Shown here piece by piece: positions 31,001 to 46,300 of a stretch of DNA of 64,000 nt. Where the stretch lies: the NCBI GenBank assembly GCA_932521035.1, contig OW051492.1, positions 186,001 to 250,000 on the forward strand, given 5' to 3'. Below the pieces are notes generated by a model, which was not told where the DNA came from, made no database searches, and saw nothing but the letters and a program-made list of their open reading frames with translations. How positions within the stretch are numbered: position 1 is the first letter of the stretch; every line of letters begins with the position of its first letter. The position numbers were made by a program, and so were the translations under genes. Origin of the DNA: Oscheius dolichura (Eukaryota > Nematoda > Chromadorea > Rhabditida > Rhabditidae).

Positions 31001-33098
31001 AAACTCCTAGTGAATCCATCCATACGATTTTTGGACAAAGTGAATCCATCAAACTCTTCCATAAAAAACTCCTAGTGAATCCATCCATATGATTTTTGGA
31101 CAAAGTGAATCCATCCATACGATTTTTGGACAAAGTGAATCCATCCATACGACTTTTGGGCAAAGTGAACCCATCAAACTCTTCCGTAAAAAACTCAAAC
31201 TGTTCCGTAAAAAACTCCTAGTGAATCCATCCATACGATTTTTGGACAAAGTGAATCCATCCATACGATTTTTGGACAAAGTGAATCCATCCATACGATT
31301 TTTGGACAAAGTGAATCCATCAAACTCTTCCATAAAAAACTCCTAGTGAATCCATCCATACGATTTTTGGACAAAGTGAATCCATCAAACTCTTCCATAA
31401 AAAACTCCTAGTGAATCCATCCATACGATTTTTGGACAAAGTGAATCCATCCATACGACTTTTGGGCAAAGTGAATCCATCCATACGATTTTTGGACAAA
31501 GTGAATCCATCCATACGATTTTTGGACAAAGTGAATCCATCCATACGACTTTCGGGCAAAGTGAATCCATCCATACGATTTTTGGACAAAGTGCATCCAT
31601 CCATACGATTTTTGGACAAAGTGAATCCATCCATACGATTTTTGGACAAAGTGAATCCATCCATACGATTTTTGGACAAAGTGAATCCATCCATACGATT
31701 TTTGGACAAAGTGAATCCATCCATACGATTTTTGGACAAAGTGAATCCATCCATACGATTTTTGGACAAAGTGAATCCATCCATACGATTTTTGGACAAA
31801 GTGAATCCATCCATACGATTTTTGGACAAAGTGAATCCATCCATACGATTTTTGGACAAAGTGAATCCATCAAACTCTTCCATAAAAAACTCCTAGTGAA
31901 TCCATCCATACGATTTTTGGACAAAGTGAATCCATCCATACGATTTTTGGACAAAGTGAATCCATCCATACGATTTTTGGACAAAGTGAATCCATCCATA
32001 CGATTTTTGGACAAAGTGAACCCATCAAACTCTTCCGTAAAAATCTCAAACTGTTCCGTAAAAAACTCCTAGTGAATCCATCCATACGATTTTTGGACAA
32101 AGTGAATCCATCCATACGACTTTTGGGCAAAGTGAATCCATCCATACGATTTTTGGACAAAGTGAATCCATCCATACGACTTTTGGGCAAAGTGAACCCA
32201 TCAAACTCTTCCGTAAAAAACTCAAACTGTTCCGTAAAAAACTCCTAGTGAATCCATCCATACGATTTTTGGACAAAGTGAATCCATCCATACGATTTTT
32301 GGACAAAGTGAATCCATCCATACGATTTTTGGACAAAGTGAATCCATCAAACTCTTCCATAAAAAACTCCTAGTGAATCCATCCATACGATTTTTGGACA
32401 AAGTGAATCCATCAAACTCTTCCATAAAAAACTCCTAGTGAATCCATCCATACGATTTTTGGACAAAGTGAATCCATCCATACGACTTTTGGGCAAAGTG
32501 AATCCATCCATACGATTTTTGGACAAAGTGAATCCATCCATACGATTTTTGGACAAAGTGAATCCATCCATACGACTTTCGGGCAAAGTGAATCCATCCA
32601 TACGATTTTTGGACAAAGTGCATCCATCCATACGATTTTTGGACAAAGTGAATCCATCCATACGATTTTTGGACAAAGTGAATCCATCCATACGATTTTT
32701 GGACAAAGTGAATCCATCCATACGATTTTTGGACAAAGTGAATCCATCCATACGATTTTTGGACAAAGTGAATCCATCCATACGATTTTTGGACAAAGTG
32801 AATCCATCCATACGATTTTTGGACAAAGTGAATCCATCCATACGATTTTTGGACAAAGTGAATCCATCCATACGATTTTTGGACAAAGTGAATCCATCAA
32901 ACTCTTCCATAAAAAACTCCTAGTGAATCCATCCATACGATTTTTGGACAAAGTGAATCCATCCATACGATTTTTGGACAAAGTGAATCCATCCATACGA
33001 TTTTTGGACAAAGTGAATCCATCCATACGATTTTTGGACAAAGTGAACCCATCAAACTCTTCCGTAAAAATCTCAAACTGTTCCGTAAAAAACTCCTA
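22069..33098 (+). repeat. 30-bp satellite array, zone 3 (first copy of an 11-12 kb block)
   Basis: This zone has linkers with the TTCTGTAAAAATGAC subunit, the CATACAACTTTTGG unit variant and AACCCATC before linkers. A rare truncated junction CTCCTAGCGATTTTTGG lies at 23601. The same ordered set recurs in zone 4; the 23601 marker reappears at 34970, exactly 11369 bp later. Internal tandem duplications are visible at about 28.6-30.3 kb (821 bp) and 31.4-32.9 kb (1027 bp). Confidence 0.93.
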
Positions 33099-36000
33099 GT
33101 GAATCCATCCATACGATTTTTGGACAAAGTGAATCCATCCATACGACTTTTGGGCAAAGTGAATCCATCCATACGATTTTTGGACAAAGTGAATCCATCC
33201 ATACGATTTTTGGACAAAGTGAATCCATCCATACGATTTTTGGACAAAGTGAATCCATCCATACGATTTTTGGACAAAGTGAATCCATCCATACGACTTT
33301 TGGACAAAGTGAATCCATCCATACGATTTTTGGACAAAGTGAATCCATCCATACGATTTTTGGACAAAGTGAATCCATCCATACGATTTTTGGACAAAGT
33401 GAATCCATCCATACGACTTTTGGGCAAAGTGAATCCATCCATACAACTTTTGGACAAAGTGAATCCATCCATACGACTTTTGGGCAAAGTGAATCCATCC
33501 ATACGATTTTTGGACAAAGTGAATCCATCCATACGATTTTTGGACAAAGTGAATCCATCCATACGATTTTTGGACAAAGTGAATCCATCCATACGATTTT
33601 TGGACAAAGTGAATCCATCCATACGATTTTTGGACAAAGTGAATCCATCCATACGATTTTTGGACAAAGTGAATCCATCCATACGATTTTTGGACAAAGT
33701 GAATCCATCCATACGATTTTTGGACAAAGTGAATCCATCCATACGACTTTTGGGCAAAGTGAATCCATCCATACAACTTTTGGACAAAGTGAATCCATCC
33801 ATACGACTTTTGGGCAAAGTGAATCCATCCATACGATTTTTGGACAAAGTGAATCCATCCATACGATTTTTGGACAATGTGAATCCATCCATACGATTTT
33901 TGGACAAAGTGAATCCATCCATACGACTTTTGGGCAAAGTGAATCCATCCATACGACTTTTGGGCAAAGTGAATCCATCCATACGATTTTTGGACAAAGT
34001 GAATCCATCCATACGATTTTTGGACAAAGTGAATCCATCAAACTCTTCCGTAAAAATTTCAAACTCTTCTGTAAAAATGACAAACTCTTCCGTAAAAAAC
34101 TCAAATTGTTCCGTAAAAAACTCCTAGTGAATCCATCCATACGATTTTTGGACAAAGTGAATCCATCCATACGACTTTTGGGCAAAGTGAATCCATCCAT
34201 ACGATTTTTGGACAAAGTGAATCCATCCATACGATTTTTGGACAAAGTGAATCCATCCATACGATTTTTGGACAAAGTGAATCCATCCATACGATTTTTG
34301 GACAAAGTGAATCCATCCATACGATTTTTGGACAAAGTGAATCCATCCATACGACTTTTGGGCAAAGTGAATCCATCCATACAACTTTTGGACAAAGTGA
34401 ATCCATCCATACGACTTTTGGGCAAAGTGAATCCATCCATACGATTTTTGGACAAAGTGAATCCATCCATACGATTTTTGGACAAAGTGAATCCATCCAT
34501 ACGATTTTTGGACAAAGTGAATCCATCCATACGACTTTTGGGCAAAGTGAATCCATCCATACGATTTTTGGACAAAGTGAATCCATCCATACGACTTTTG
34601 GGCAAAGTGAATCCATCCATACGATTTTTGGACAAAGTGAATCCATCCATACGATTTTTGGACAAAGTGAATCCATCCATACGATTTTTGGACAAAGTGA
34701 ATCCATCAAACTCTTCCGTAAAAATTTCAAACTCTTCTGTAAAAATGACAAACTCTTCCGTAAAAAACTCAAATTGTTCCGTAAAAAACTCCTAGTGAAT
34801 CCATCCATACGATTTTTGGACAAAGTGAATCCATCCATACGACTTTTGGGCAAAGTGAATCCATCCATACAACTTTTGGACAAAGTGAATCCATCCATAC
34901 GACTTTTGGGCAAAGTGAACCCATCAAGCTCTTCCGTAAAAATCTCAAACTGTTCCGTAAAAAACTCCTAGCGATTTTTGGACAAAGTGAATCCATCCAT
35001 ACGATTTTTGGACAAAGTGAATCCATCCATACGACTTTTGGGCAAAGTGAATCCATCCATACGACTTTTGGGCAAAGTGAATCCATCCATACGACTTTTG
35101 GACAAAGTGAATCCATCCATACGATTTTTGGACAAAGTGAATCCATCAAACTCTTCCGTAAAAATTTCAAACTCTTCTGTAAAAATGACAAACTCTTCCG
35201 TAAAAAACTCAAACTGTTCCGTAAAAAACTCCTAGTGAATCCATCCATACGATTTTTGGGCAAAGTGAATCCATCCATGCGAATTTTGGACAAAGTGAAT
35301 CCATCCATACGATTTTTGGACAAAGTGAATCCATCCATACGATTTTTGGACAAAGTGAATCCATCCATACGATTTTTGGACAAAGTGAATCCATCCATGC
35401 GATTTTTGGACAAAGTGAATCCATCCATACGATTTTTGGACAAAGTGAATCCATCAAACTCTTCCGTAAAAATTTCAAACTCTTCTGTAAAAATGACAAA
35501 CTCTTCCGTAAAAAACTCAAACTGTTCCGTAAAAAACTCCTAGTGAATCCATCCATACGATTTTTGGACAAAGTGAATCCATCCATACGACTTTTGGGCA
35601 AAGTGAATCCATCCATACAACTTTTGGACAAAGTGAATCCATCCATACGACTTTTGGGCAAAGTGAACCCATCAAGCTCTTCCGTAAAAATCTCAAACTG
35701 TTCCGTAAAAAACTCCTAGTGAATCCATCCATACGATTTTTGGACAAAGTGAATCCATCCATACGACTTTTGGACAAAGTGAATCCATCCATACGATTTT
35801 TGGACAAAGTGAATCCATCCATACGATTTTTGGACAAAGTGAATCCATCCATACGATTTTTGGACAAAGTGAATCCATCCATACGATTTTTGGACAAAGT
35901 GAATCCATCCATACGACTTTTGGGCAAAGTGAATCCATCCATACGACTTTTGGACAAAGTGAATCCATCCATACGATTTTTGGACAAAGTGAATCCATCC

Positions 36001-39000
36001 ATACGACTTTTGGGCAAAGTGAATCCATCCATACGACTTTTGGACAAAGTGAATCCATCCATACGACTTTTGGACAAAGTGAATCCATCCATACGATTTC
36101 CCCCCAAACTCTTCCGTAAAAATCTCAAACTCTTCCGTAAAAATCTCAATCTGTTCCGTAAAAAACTCCTAGTGAATCCATCCATACGATTTCCCCCCAA
36201 ACTCTTCCGTAAAAATCTCAAACTCTTCCGTAAAAAACTCAAACTGTTCCGTAAAAAACTCCTAGTGAATCCATCCATACGATTTTTGGACAAAGTGAAT
36301 CCATCCATACGACTTTTGGGCAAAGTGAATCCATCCATGCGAATTTTGGACAAAGTGAATCCATCAAACTCTTCCATAAAAAACTCCTAGTGAATCCATC
36401 CATACGATTTTTGGACATAGTGAATCCATCAAACTCTTCCATAAAAAACTCCTAGTGAATCCATCCATACGATTTTTGGACAAAGTGAATCCATCCATAC
36501 GATTTTTGGACAAAGTGAATCCATCCATACGATTTTTGGACAAAGTGAATCCATCCATACGATTTTTGGACAAAGTGAATCCATCCATACGACTTTTGGG
36601 CAAAGTGAATCCATCCATACGACTTTTGGGCAAAGTGAATCCATCCATACGACTTTTGGACAAAGTGAATCCATCCATACGATTTTTGGACAAAGTGAAT
36701 CCATCCATACGACTTTGGGGCAAAGTGAATCCATCCATACGACTTTTGGACAAAGTGAATCCATCCATACGATTTATGGACAAAGTGAATCCATCCATAC
36801 GATTTTTGGACAAAGTGAATCCATCCATACGACTTTTGGACAAAGTGAATCCATCCATACGATTTTTGGACAAAGTGAATCCATCAAACTCTTCCATAAA
36901 AAACTCCTAGTGAATCCATCCATACGACTTTTGGACAAAGTGAATCCATCCATACGACTTTTGGGCAAAGTGAATCCATCCATGCGAATTTTGGACAAAG
37001 TGAATCCATCCATACGACTTTTGGACAAAGTGAATCCATCCATACGATTTTTGGACAAAGTGAATCCATCAAACTCTTCCATAAAAAACTCCTAGTGAAT
37101 CCATCCATACGACTTTTGGACAAAGTGAATCCATCCATACGACTTTTGGGCAAAGTGAATCCATCCATGCGAATTTTGGACAAAGTGAATCCATCAAACT
37201 CTTCCATAAAAAACTCCTAGTGAATCCATCCATACGATTTTTGGACATAGTGAATCCATCAAACTCTTCCATAAAAAACTCCTAGTGAATCCATCCATAC
37301 GATTTTTGGACAAAGTGAATCCATCCATACGATTTTTGGACAAAGTGAATCCATCCATACGATTTTTGGACAAAGTGAATCCATCCATACGATTTTTGGA
37401 CAAAGTGAATCCATCCATACGACTTTTGGGCAAAGTGAATCCATCCATACGACTTTTGGGCAAAGTGAATCCATCCATACGACTTTTGGACAAAGTGAAT
37501 CCATCCATACGATTTTTGGACAAAGTGAATCCATCCATACGACTTTGGGGCAAAGTGAATCCATCCATACGACTTTTGGACAAAGTGAATCCATCCATAC
37601 GATTTATGGACAAAGTGAATCCATCCATACGATTTTTGGACAAAGTGAATCCATCCATACGACTTTTGGACAAAGTGAATCCATCCATACGATTTTTGGA
37701 CAAAGTGAATCCATCAAACTCTTCCATAAAAAACTCCTAGTGAATCCATCCATACGACTTTTGGACAAAGTGAATCCATCCATACGACTTTTGGGCAAAG
37801 TGAATCCATCCATGCGAATTTTGGACAAAGTGAATCCATCCATACGACTTTTGGACAAAGTGAATCCATCCATACGATTTTTGGACAAAGTGAATCCATC
37901 AAACTCTTCCATAAAAAACTCCTAGTGAATCCATCCATACGACTTTTGGACAAAGTGAATCCATCCATACGACTTTTGGGCAAAGTGAATCCATCCATGC
38001 GAATTTTGGACAAAGTGAATCCATCCATACGACTTTTGGACAAAGTGAATCCATCCATACGATTTATGGACAAAGTGAATCCATCCATACGATTTTTGGA
38101 CAAAGTGAATCCATCCATACGACTTTTGGACAAAGTGAATCCATCCATACGATTTTTGGACAAAGTGAATCCATCAAACTCTTCCATAAAAAACTCCTAG
38201 TGAATCCATCCATACGACTTTTGGACAAAGTGAATCCATCCATACGACTTTTGGGCAAAGTGAATCCATCCATGCGAATTTTGGACAAAGTGAATCCATC
38301 CATACGACTTTTGGACAAAGTGAATCCATTCATACGACTTTGGGGCAAAGTGAATCCATCCATACGACTTTTGGACAAAGTGAATCCATCAAACTCTTCC
38401 ATAAAAAACTCCTAGTGAATCCATCCATACGATTTTTGGACAAAGTGAATCCATCCATACGATTTTTGGACAAAGTGAATCCATCCATACGATTTTTGGA
38501 CAAAGTGAATCCATCCATACGACTTTTGGGCAAAGTGAATCCATCCATACGACTTTTGGACAAAGTGAATCCATCCATACGATTTTTGGACAAAGTGAAT
38601 CCATCCATACGACTTTTGGACAAAGTGAATCCATCCATACGACTTTTGGACAAAGTGAATCCATCCATACGATTTTTGGACAAAGTGAATCCATCCATAC
38701 GACTTTTGGGCAAAGTGAATCCATCCATACGATTTTTGGACAAAGTGAATCCATCCATACGATTTTTGGACAAAGTGAATCCATCCATACGACTTTTGGA
38801 CAAAGTGAATCCATCCATACGATTTTTGGACAAAGTGAATCCATCCATACGACTTTTGGACAAAGTGAATCCATCCATACGACTTTTGGACAAAGTGAAT
38901 CCATCCATACGATTTTTGGACAAAGTGAATCCATCCATACGACTTTTGGGCAAAGTGAATCCATCCATACGATTTTTGGACAAAGTGAATCCATCCATAC

Positions 39001-42000
39001 GATTTTTGGACAAAGTGAATCCATCCATACGACTTTTGGACAAAGTGAATCCATCCATACGATTTTTGGACAAAGTGAATCCATCCATACGATTTTTGGA
39101 CAAAGTGAATCCATCCATACGACTTTTGGGCAAAGTGAATCCATCCATACGATTTTTGGACAAAGTGAATCCATCCATACGATTTTTGGACAAAGTGAAT
39201 CCATCCATACGATTTTTGGACAAAGTGAATCCATCCATACGACTTTTGGACAAAGTGAATCCATCAAACTCTTCCATAAAAAACTCCTAGTGAATCCATC
39301 CATACGATTTTTGGACAAAGTGAATCCATCCATACGATTTTTGGACAAAGTGAATCCATCCATACGACTTTTGGGCAAAGTGAACCCATCAAACTCTTCC
39401 GTAAAAAACTCAAACTGTTCCGTAAAAAACTCCTAGTGAATCCATCCATACGATTTTTGGACAAAGTGAATCCATCCATACGATTTTTGGACAAAGTGAA
39501 TCCATCCATACGATTTTTGGACAAAGTGAATCCATCCATACGATTTTTGGACAAAGTGAATCCATCAAACTCTTCCGTAAAAATCTCAAACTGTTCCGTA
39601 AAAAACTCCTAGTGAATCCATCCATACGACTTTTGGGCAAAGTGAATCCATCCATACGACTTTTGGGCAAAGTGAATCCATCCATACGATTTTTGGACAA
39701 AGTGAATCCATCCATACGATTTTTGGACAAAGTGAATCCATCCATACGATTTTTGGACAAAGTGAATCCATCCATACGATTTTTGGACAAAGTGAATCCA
39801 TCCATACGACTTTTGGGCAAAGTGAATCCATCCATACGACTTTTGGACAAAGTGAATCCATCCATACGATTTTTGGACAAAGTGAATCCATCCATACGAT
39901 TTTTGGACAAAGTGAATCCATCCATACGACTTTTGGGCAAAGTGAATCCATCCATACGACTTTTGGGCAAAGTGAATCCATCCATACGACTTTTGGACAA
40001 AGTGAATCCATCCATACGATTTTTGGACAAAGTGAATCCATCCATACGATTTATGGACAAAGTGAATCCATCCATACGACTTTTGGACAAAGTGAATCCA
40101 TCCATACGACTTTTGGACAAAGTGAATCCATCCATACGACTTTTGGGCAAAGTGAATCCATCCATGCGAATTTTGGACAAAGTGAATCCATCCATACGAT
40201 TTTTGGACAAAGTGAATCCATCCATACGACTTTTGGACAAAGTGAATCCATCCATACGACTTTGGGGCAAAGTGAATCCATCCATACGACTTTTGGACAA
40301 AGTGAATCCATCCATGCGATTTTTGGACAAAGTGAATCCATCCATACGATTTTTGGACAAAGTGAATCCATCCATACGACTTTTGGACAAAGTGAATCCA
40401 TCCATACGACTTTGGGGCAAAGTGAATCCATCCATACGATTTTTGGACAAAGTGAATCCATCCATGCGATTTTTGGACAAAGTGAATCCATCCAACTCTT
40501 CCATAAAAAACTCCTAGTGAATCCATCCATACGATTTTTGGACAAAGTGAATCCATCCATACGACTTTTGGGCAAAGTGAACCCATCAAACTCTTCCGTA
40601 AAAAACTCAAACTGTTCCGTAAAAAACTCCTAGTGAATCCATCCATACGATTTTTGGACAAAGTGAATCCATCCATACGATTTTTGGACAAAGTGAATCC
40701 ATCCATACGATTTTTGGACAAAGTGAATCCATCAAACTCTTCCATAAAAAACTCCTAGTGAATCCATCCATACGATTTTTGGACAAAGTGAATCCATCCA
40801 TACGACTTTTGGGCAAAGTGAATCCATCCATACGATTTTTGGACAAAGTGAATCCATCAAACTCTTCCATAAAAAACTCCTAGTGAATCCATCCATACGA
40901 TTTTTGGACAAAGTGAATCCATCCATACGACTTTTGGACAAAGTGAATCCATCCATACGACTTTTGGGCAAAGTGAATCCATCCATACGACTTTTGGACA
41001 AAGTGAATCCATCCATACGACTTTTGGACAAAGTGAATCCATCCATACGATTTTTGGACAAAGTGAATCCATCCATACGACTTTTGGACAAAGTGAATCC
41101 ATCCATACGACTTTTGGGCAAAGTGAATCCATCCATACGACTTTTGGACAAAGTGAATCCATCCATACGATTTTTGGACAAAGTGAATCCATCCATACGA
41201 TTTTTGGACAAAGTGAATCCATCCATACGAGTTTTTGGACAAAGTGAATCCATCCATACGATTTTTGGACAAAGTGAATCCATCCATACGATTTTTGGAC
41301 AAAGTGAATCCATCCATACGATTTTTGGACAAAGTGAATCCATCCATACGACTTTTGGACAAAGTGAATCCATCCATACGATTTTTGGACAAAGTGAATC
41401 CATCCACACGACTTTTGGGCAAAGTGAATCCATCCATACGATTTTTGGACAAAGTGAATCCATCCACACGACTTTGGGGCAAAGTGAATCCATCAAACTC
41501 TTCCATAAAAAACTCCTAGTGAATCCATCCATACGACTTTTGGACAAAGTGAATCCATCCATACGACTTTTGGGCAAAGTGAATCCATCCATGCGAATTT
41601 TGGACAAAGTGAATCCATCCATACGACTTTTGGACAAAGTGAATCCATCCATACGACTTTGGGGCAAAGTGAATCCATCCATACGACTTTTGGACAAAGT
41701 GAATCCATCAAACTCTTCCATAAAAAACTCCTAGTGAATCCATCCATACGATTTTTGGACAAAGTGAATCCATCCATACGATTTTTGGACAAAGTGAATC
41801 CATCCATACGACTTTTGGACAAAGTGAATCCATCCATACGATTTTTGGACAAAGTGAATCCATCCACACGACTTTTGGGCAAAGTGAATCCATCCATACG
41901 ACTTTTGGACAAAGTGAATCCATCCATACGATTTTTGGACAAAGTGAATCCATACAAACGACTTTTGGACAAAGTGAATCCTGCCATACGACTTTTGGAC

Positions 42001-43369
42001 AAAGTGAATCCATCCATACGATTTTTGGACAAAGTGAATCCATCCATACGACTTTTGGGCAAAGTGAACCCATCAAACTCTTCCGTAAAAAACTCAAACT
42101 GTTCCGTAAAAAACTCCTAGTGAATCCATCCATACGATTTTTGGACAAAGTGAATCCATCCATACGATTTTTGGACAAAGTGAATCCATCCATACGATTT
42201 TTGGACAAAGTGAATCCATCAAACTCTTCCATAAAAAACTCCTAGTGAATCCATCCATACGATTTTTGGACAAAGTGAATCCATCAAACTCTTCCATAAA
42301 AAACTCCTAGTGAATCCATCCATACGATTTTTGGACAAAGTGAATCCATCCATACGACTTTTGGGCAAAGTGAATCCATCCATACGATTTTTGGACAAAG
42401 TGAATCCATCCATACGATTTTTGGACAAAGTGAATCCATCCATACGACTTTCGGGCAAAGTGAATCCATCCATACGATTTTTGGACAAAGTGCATCCATC
42501 CATACGATTTTTGGACAAAGTGAATCCATCCATACGATTTTTGGACAAAGTGAATCCATCCATACGATTTTTGGACAAAGTGAATCCATCCATACGATTT
42601 TTGGACAAAGTGAATCCATCCATACGATTTTTGGACAAAGTGAATCCATCCATACGATTTTTGGACAAAGTGAATCCATCCATACGATTTTTGGACAAAG
42701 TGAATCCATCCATACGATTTTTGGACAAAGTGAATCCATCCATACGATTTTTGGACAAAGTGAATCCATCAAACTCTTCCATAAAAAACTCCTAGTGAAT
42801 CCATCCATACGATTTTTGGACAAAGTGAATCCATCCATACGACTTTCGGGCAAAGTGAATCCATCCATACGATTTTTGGACAAAGTGAATCCATCCATAC
42901 GATTTTTGGACAAAGTGCATCCATCCATACGATTTTTGGACAAAGTGAATCCATCCATACGATTTTTGGACAAAGTGAATCCATCCATACGATTTTTGGA
43001 CAAAGTGAATCCATCCATACGATTTTTGGACAAAGTGAATCCATCCATACGATTTTTGGACAAAGTGAATCCATCCATACGATTTTTGGACAAAGTGAAT
43101 CCATCCATACGATTTTTGGACAAAGTGAATCCATCCATACGATTTTTGGACAAAGTGAATCCATCCATACGATTTTTGGACAAAGTGAATCCATCCATAC
43201 GACTTTTGGACAAAGTGAATCCATCAAACTCTTCCATAAAAAACTCCTAGTGAATCCATCCATACGATTTTTGGACAAAGTGAATCCATCCATACGATTT
43301 TTGGACAAAGTGAATCCATCCATACGACTTTTGGGCAAAGTGAACCCATCAAACTCTTCCGTAAAAAAC
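33099..43369 (+). repeat. 30-bp satellite array, zone 4 (second copy of the 11-12 kb block)
   Basis: This zone is paralogous to zone 3. Landmarks near 23.4-24.3 kb recur at +11369 bp. Landmarks near 26.1-27.2 kb recur at +12237 bp, near 28.8 kb at +12116 bp and near 30.4 kb at +11235 bp. The stepwise offset changes show gains and losses of whole units and sub-blocks after duplication. An 830-bp tandem duplication is private to this copy (about 36.24-37.9 kb). Confidence 0.9.
36091..36275 (+). repeat. Pair of C6 hybrid junctions between 30-bp units and linkers
   Basis: At 36100-36105 and 36193-36198 a unit is cut after CATACGATTT and continues CCCCCC directly into AAACTCTTCCGTAAAAA. The same hybrid occurs at 24641-24646, 48987-48992, 50316-50321 and 50409-50414. 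It replaces the normal TTGGACAAAGTGAATCCATC bridge and is a discrete, heritable junction type within the array. Confidence 0.85.
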
Positions 43370-46300
43370 TCAAACTGTTCCGTAAAAAACTCCTAGTGAA
43401 TCCATCCATACGATTTTTGGACAAAGTGAATCCATCCATACGATTTTTGGACAAAGTGAATCCATCCATACGATTTTTGGACAAAGTGAATCCATCAAAC
43501 TCTTCCGTAAAAATCTCAAACTGTTCCGTAAAAAACTCCTAGTGAATCCATCCATACGACTTTTGGGCAAAGTGAATCCATCCATACGATTTTTGGACAA
43601 AGTGAATCCATCCATACGATTTTTGGACAAAGTGAATCCATCCATACGATTTTTGGACAAAGTGAATCCATCCATACGATTTTTGGACAAAGTGAATCCA
43701 TCCATACGACTTTTGGGCAAAGTGAATCCATCCATACGACTTTTGGACAAAGTGAATCCATCCATACGATTTTTGGACAAAGTGAATCCATCCATACGAT
43801 TTTTGGACAAAGTGAATCCATCCATACGACTTTTGGGCAAAGTGAATCCATCCATACGACTTTTGGGCAAAGTGAATCCATCCATACGACTTTTGGACAA
43901 GGTGAATCCATCCATACGATTTTTGGACAAAGTGAATCCATCCATACGATTTATGGACAAAGTGAATCCATCCATACGACTTTTGGACAAAGTGAATCCA
44001 TCCATACGACTTTTGGACAAAGTGAATCCATCCATACGACTTTTGGGCAAAGTGAATCCATCCATGCGAATTTTGGACAAAGTGAATCCATCCATACGAT
44101 TTTTGGACAAAGTGAATCCATCCATACGACTTTTGGACAAAGTGAATCCATCCATACGACTTTGGGGCAAAGTGAATCCATCCATACGACTTTTGGACAA
44201 AGTGAATCCATCCATGCGATTTTTGGACAAAGTGAATCCATCCATACGATTTTTGGACAAAGTGAATCCATCCATACGACTTTTGGACAAAGTGAATCCA
44301 TCCATACGACTTTGGGGCAAAGTGAATCCATCCATACGATTTTTGGACAAAGTGAATCCATCCATGCGATTTTTGGACAAAGTGAATCCATCCAACTCTT
44401 CCATAAAAAACTCCTAGTGAATCCATCCATACGATTTTTGGACAAAGTGAATCCATCCATACGACTTTTGGGCAAAGTGAACCCATCAAACTCTTCCGTA
44501 AAAAACTCAAACTGTTCCGTAAAAAACTCCTAGTGAATCCATCCATACGATTTTTGGACAAAGTGAATCCATCCATACGATTTTTGGACAAAGTGAATCC
44601 ATCCATACGATTTTTGGACAAAGTGAATCCATCAAACTCTTCCATAAAAAACTCCTAGTGAATCCATCCATACGATTTTTGGACAAAGTGAATCCATCCA
44701 TACGACTTTTGGGCAAAGTGAATCCATCCATACGATTTTTGGACAAAGTGAATCCATCAAACTCTTCCATAAAAAACTCCTAGTGAATCCATCCATACGA
44801 TTTTTGGACAAAGTGAATCCATCCATACGACTTTTGGACAAAGTGAATCCATCCATACGACTTTTGGGCAAAGTGAATCCATCCATACGACTTTTGGACA
44901 AAGTGAATCCATCCATACGACTTTTGGACAAAGTGAATCCATCCATACGATTTTTGGACAAAGTGAATCCATCCATACGACTTTTGGACAAAGTGAATCC
45001 ATCCATACGACTTTTGGGCAAAGTGAATCCATCCATACGACTTTTGGACAAAGTGAATCCATCCATACGATTTTTGGACAAAGTGAATCCATCCATACGA
45101 TTTTTGGACAAAGTGAATCCATCCATACGAGTTTTTGGACAAAGTGAATCCATCCATACGATTTTTGGACAAAGTGAATCCATCCATACGATTTTTGGAC
45201 AAAGTGAATCCATCCATACGATTTTTGGACAAAGTGAATCCATCCATACGACTTTTGGACAAAGTGAATCCATCCATACGATTTTTGGACAAAGTGAATC
45301 CATCCACACGACTTTTGGGCAAAGTGAATCCATCCATACGATTTTTGGACAAAGTGAATCCATCCACACGACTTTGGGGCAAAGTGAATCCATCCATACG
45401 ACTTTTGGACAAAGTGAATCCATCCATACGATTTTTGGACAAAGTGAATCCATCAAACTCTTCCATAAAAAACTCCTAGTGAATCCATCCATACGACTTT
45501 TGGACAAAGTGAATCCATCCATACGACTTTTGGGCAAAGTGAATCCATCCATGCGAATTTTGGACAAAGTGAATCCATCCATACGACTTTTGGACAAAGT
45601 GAATCCATCCATACGACTTTGGGGCAAAGTGAATCCATCCATACGACTTTTGGACAAAGTGAATCCATCAAACTCTTCCATAAAAAACTCCTAGTGAATC
45701 CATCCATACGATTTTTGGACAAAGTGAATCCATCCATACGATTTTTGGACAAAGTGAATCCATCCATACGACTTTTGGACAAAGTGAATCCATCCATACG
45801 ATTTTTGGACAAAGTGAATCCATCCACACGACTTTTGGGCAAAGTGAATCCATCCATACGATTTTTGGACAAAGTGAATCCATCCATACGACTTTTGGAC
45901 AAAGTGAATCCATCCATACGATTTTTGGACAAAGTGAATCCATACAAACGACTTTTGGACAAAGTGAATCCATCCATACGACTTTTGGACAAAGTGAATC
46001 CATCCATACGATTTTTGGACAAAGTGAATCCATCCATACGACTTTTGGGCAAAGTGAACCCATCAAACTCTTCCGTAAAAAACTCAAACTGTTCCGTAAA
46101 AAACTCCTAGTGAATCCATCCATACGATTTTTGGACAAAGTGAATCCATCCATACGATTTTTGGACAAAGTGAATCCATCCATACGATTTTTGGACAAAG
46201 TGAATCCATCAAACTCTTCCATAAAAAACTCCTAGTGAATCCATCCATACGATTTTTGGACAAAGTGAATCCATCAAACTCTTCCATAAAAAACTCCTAG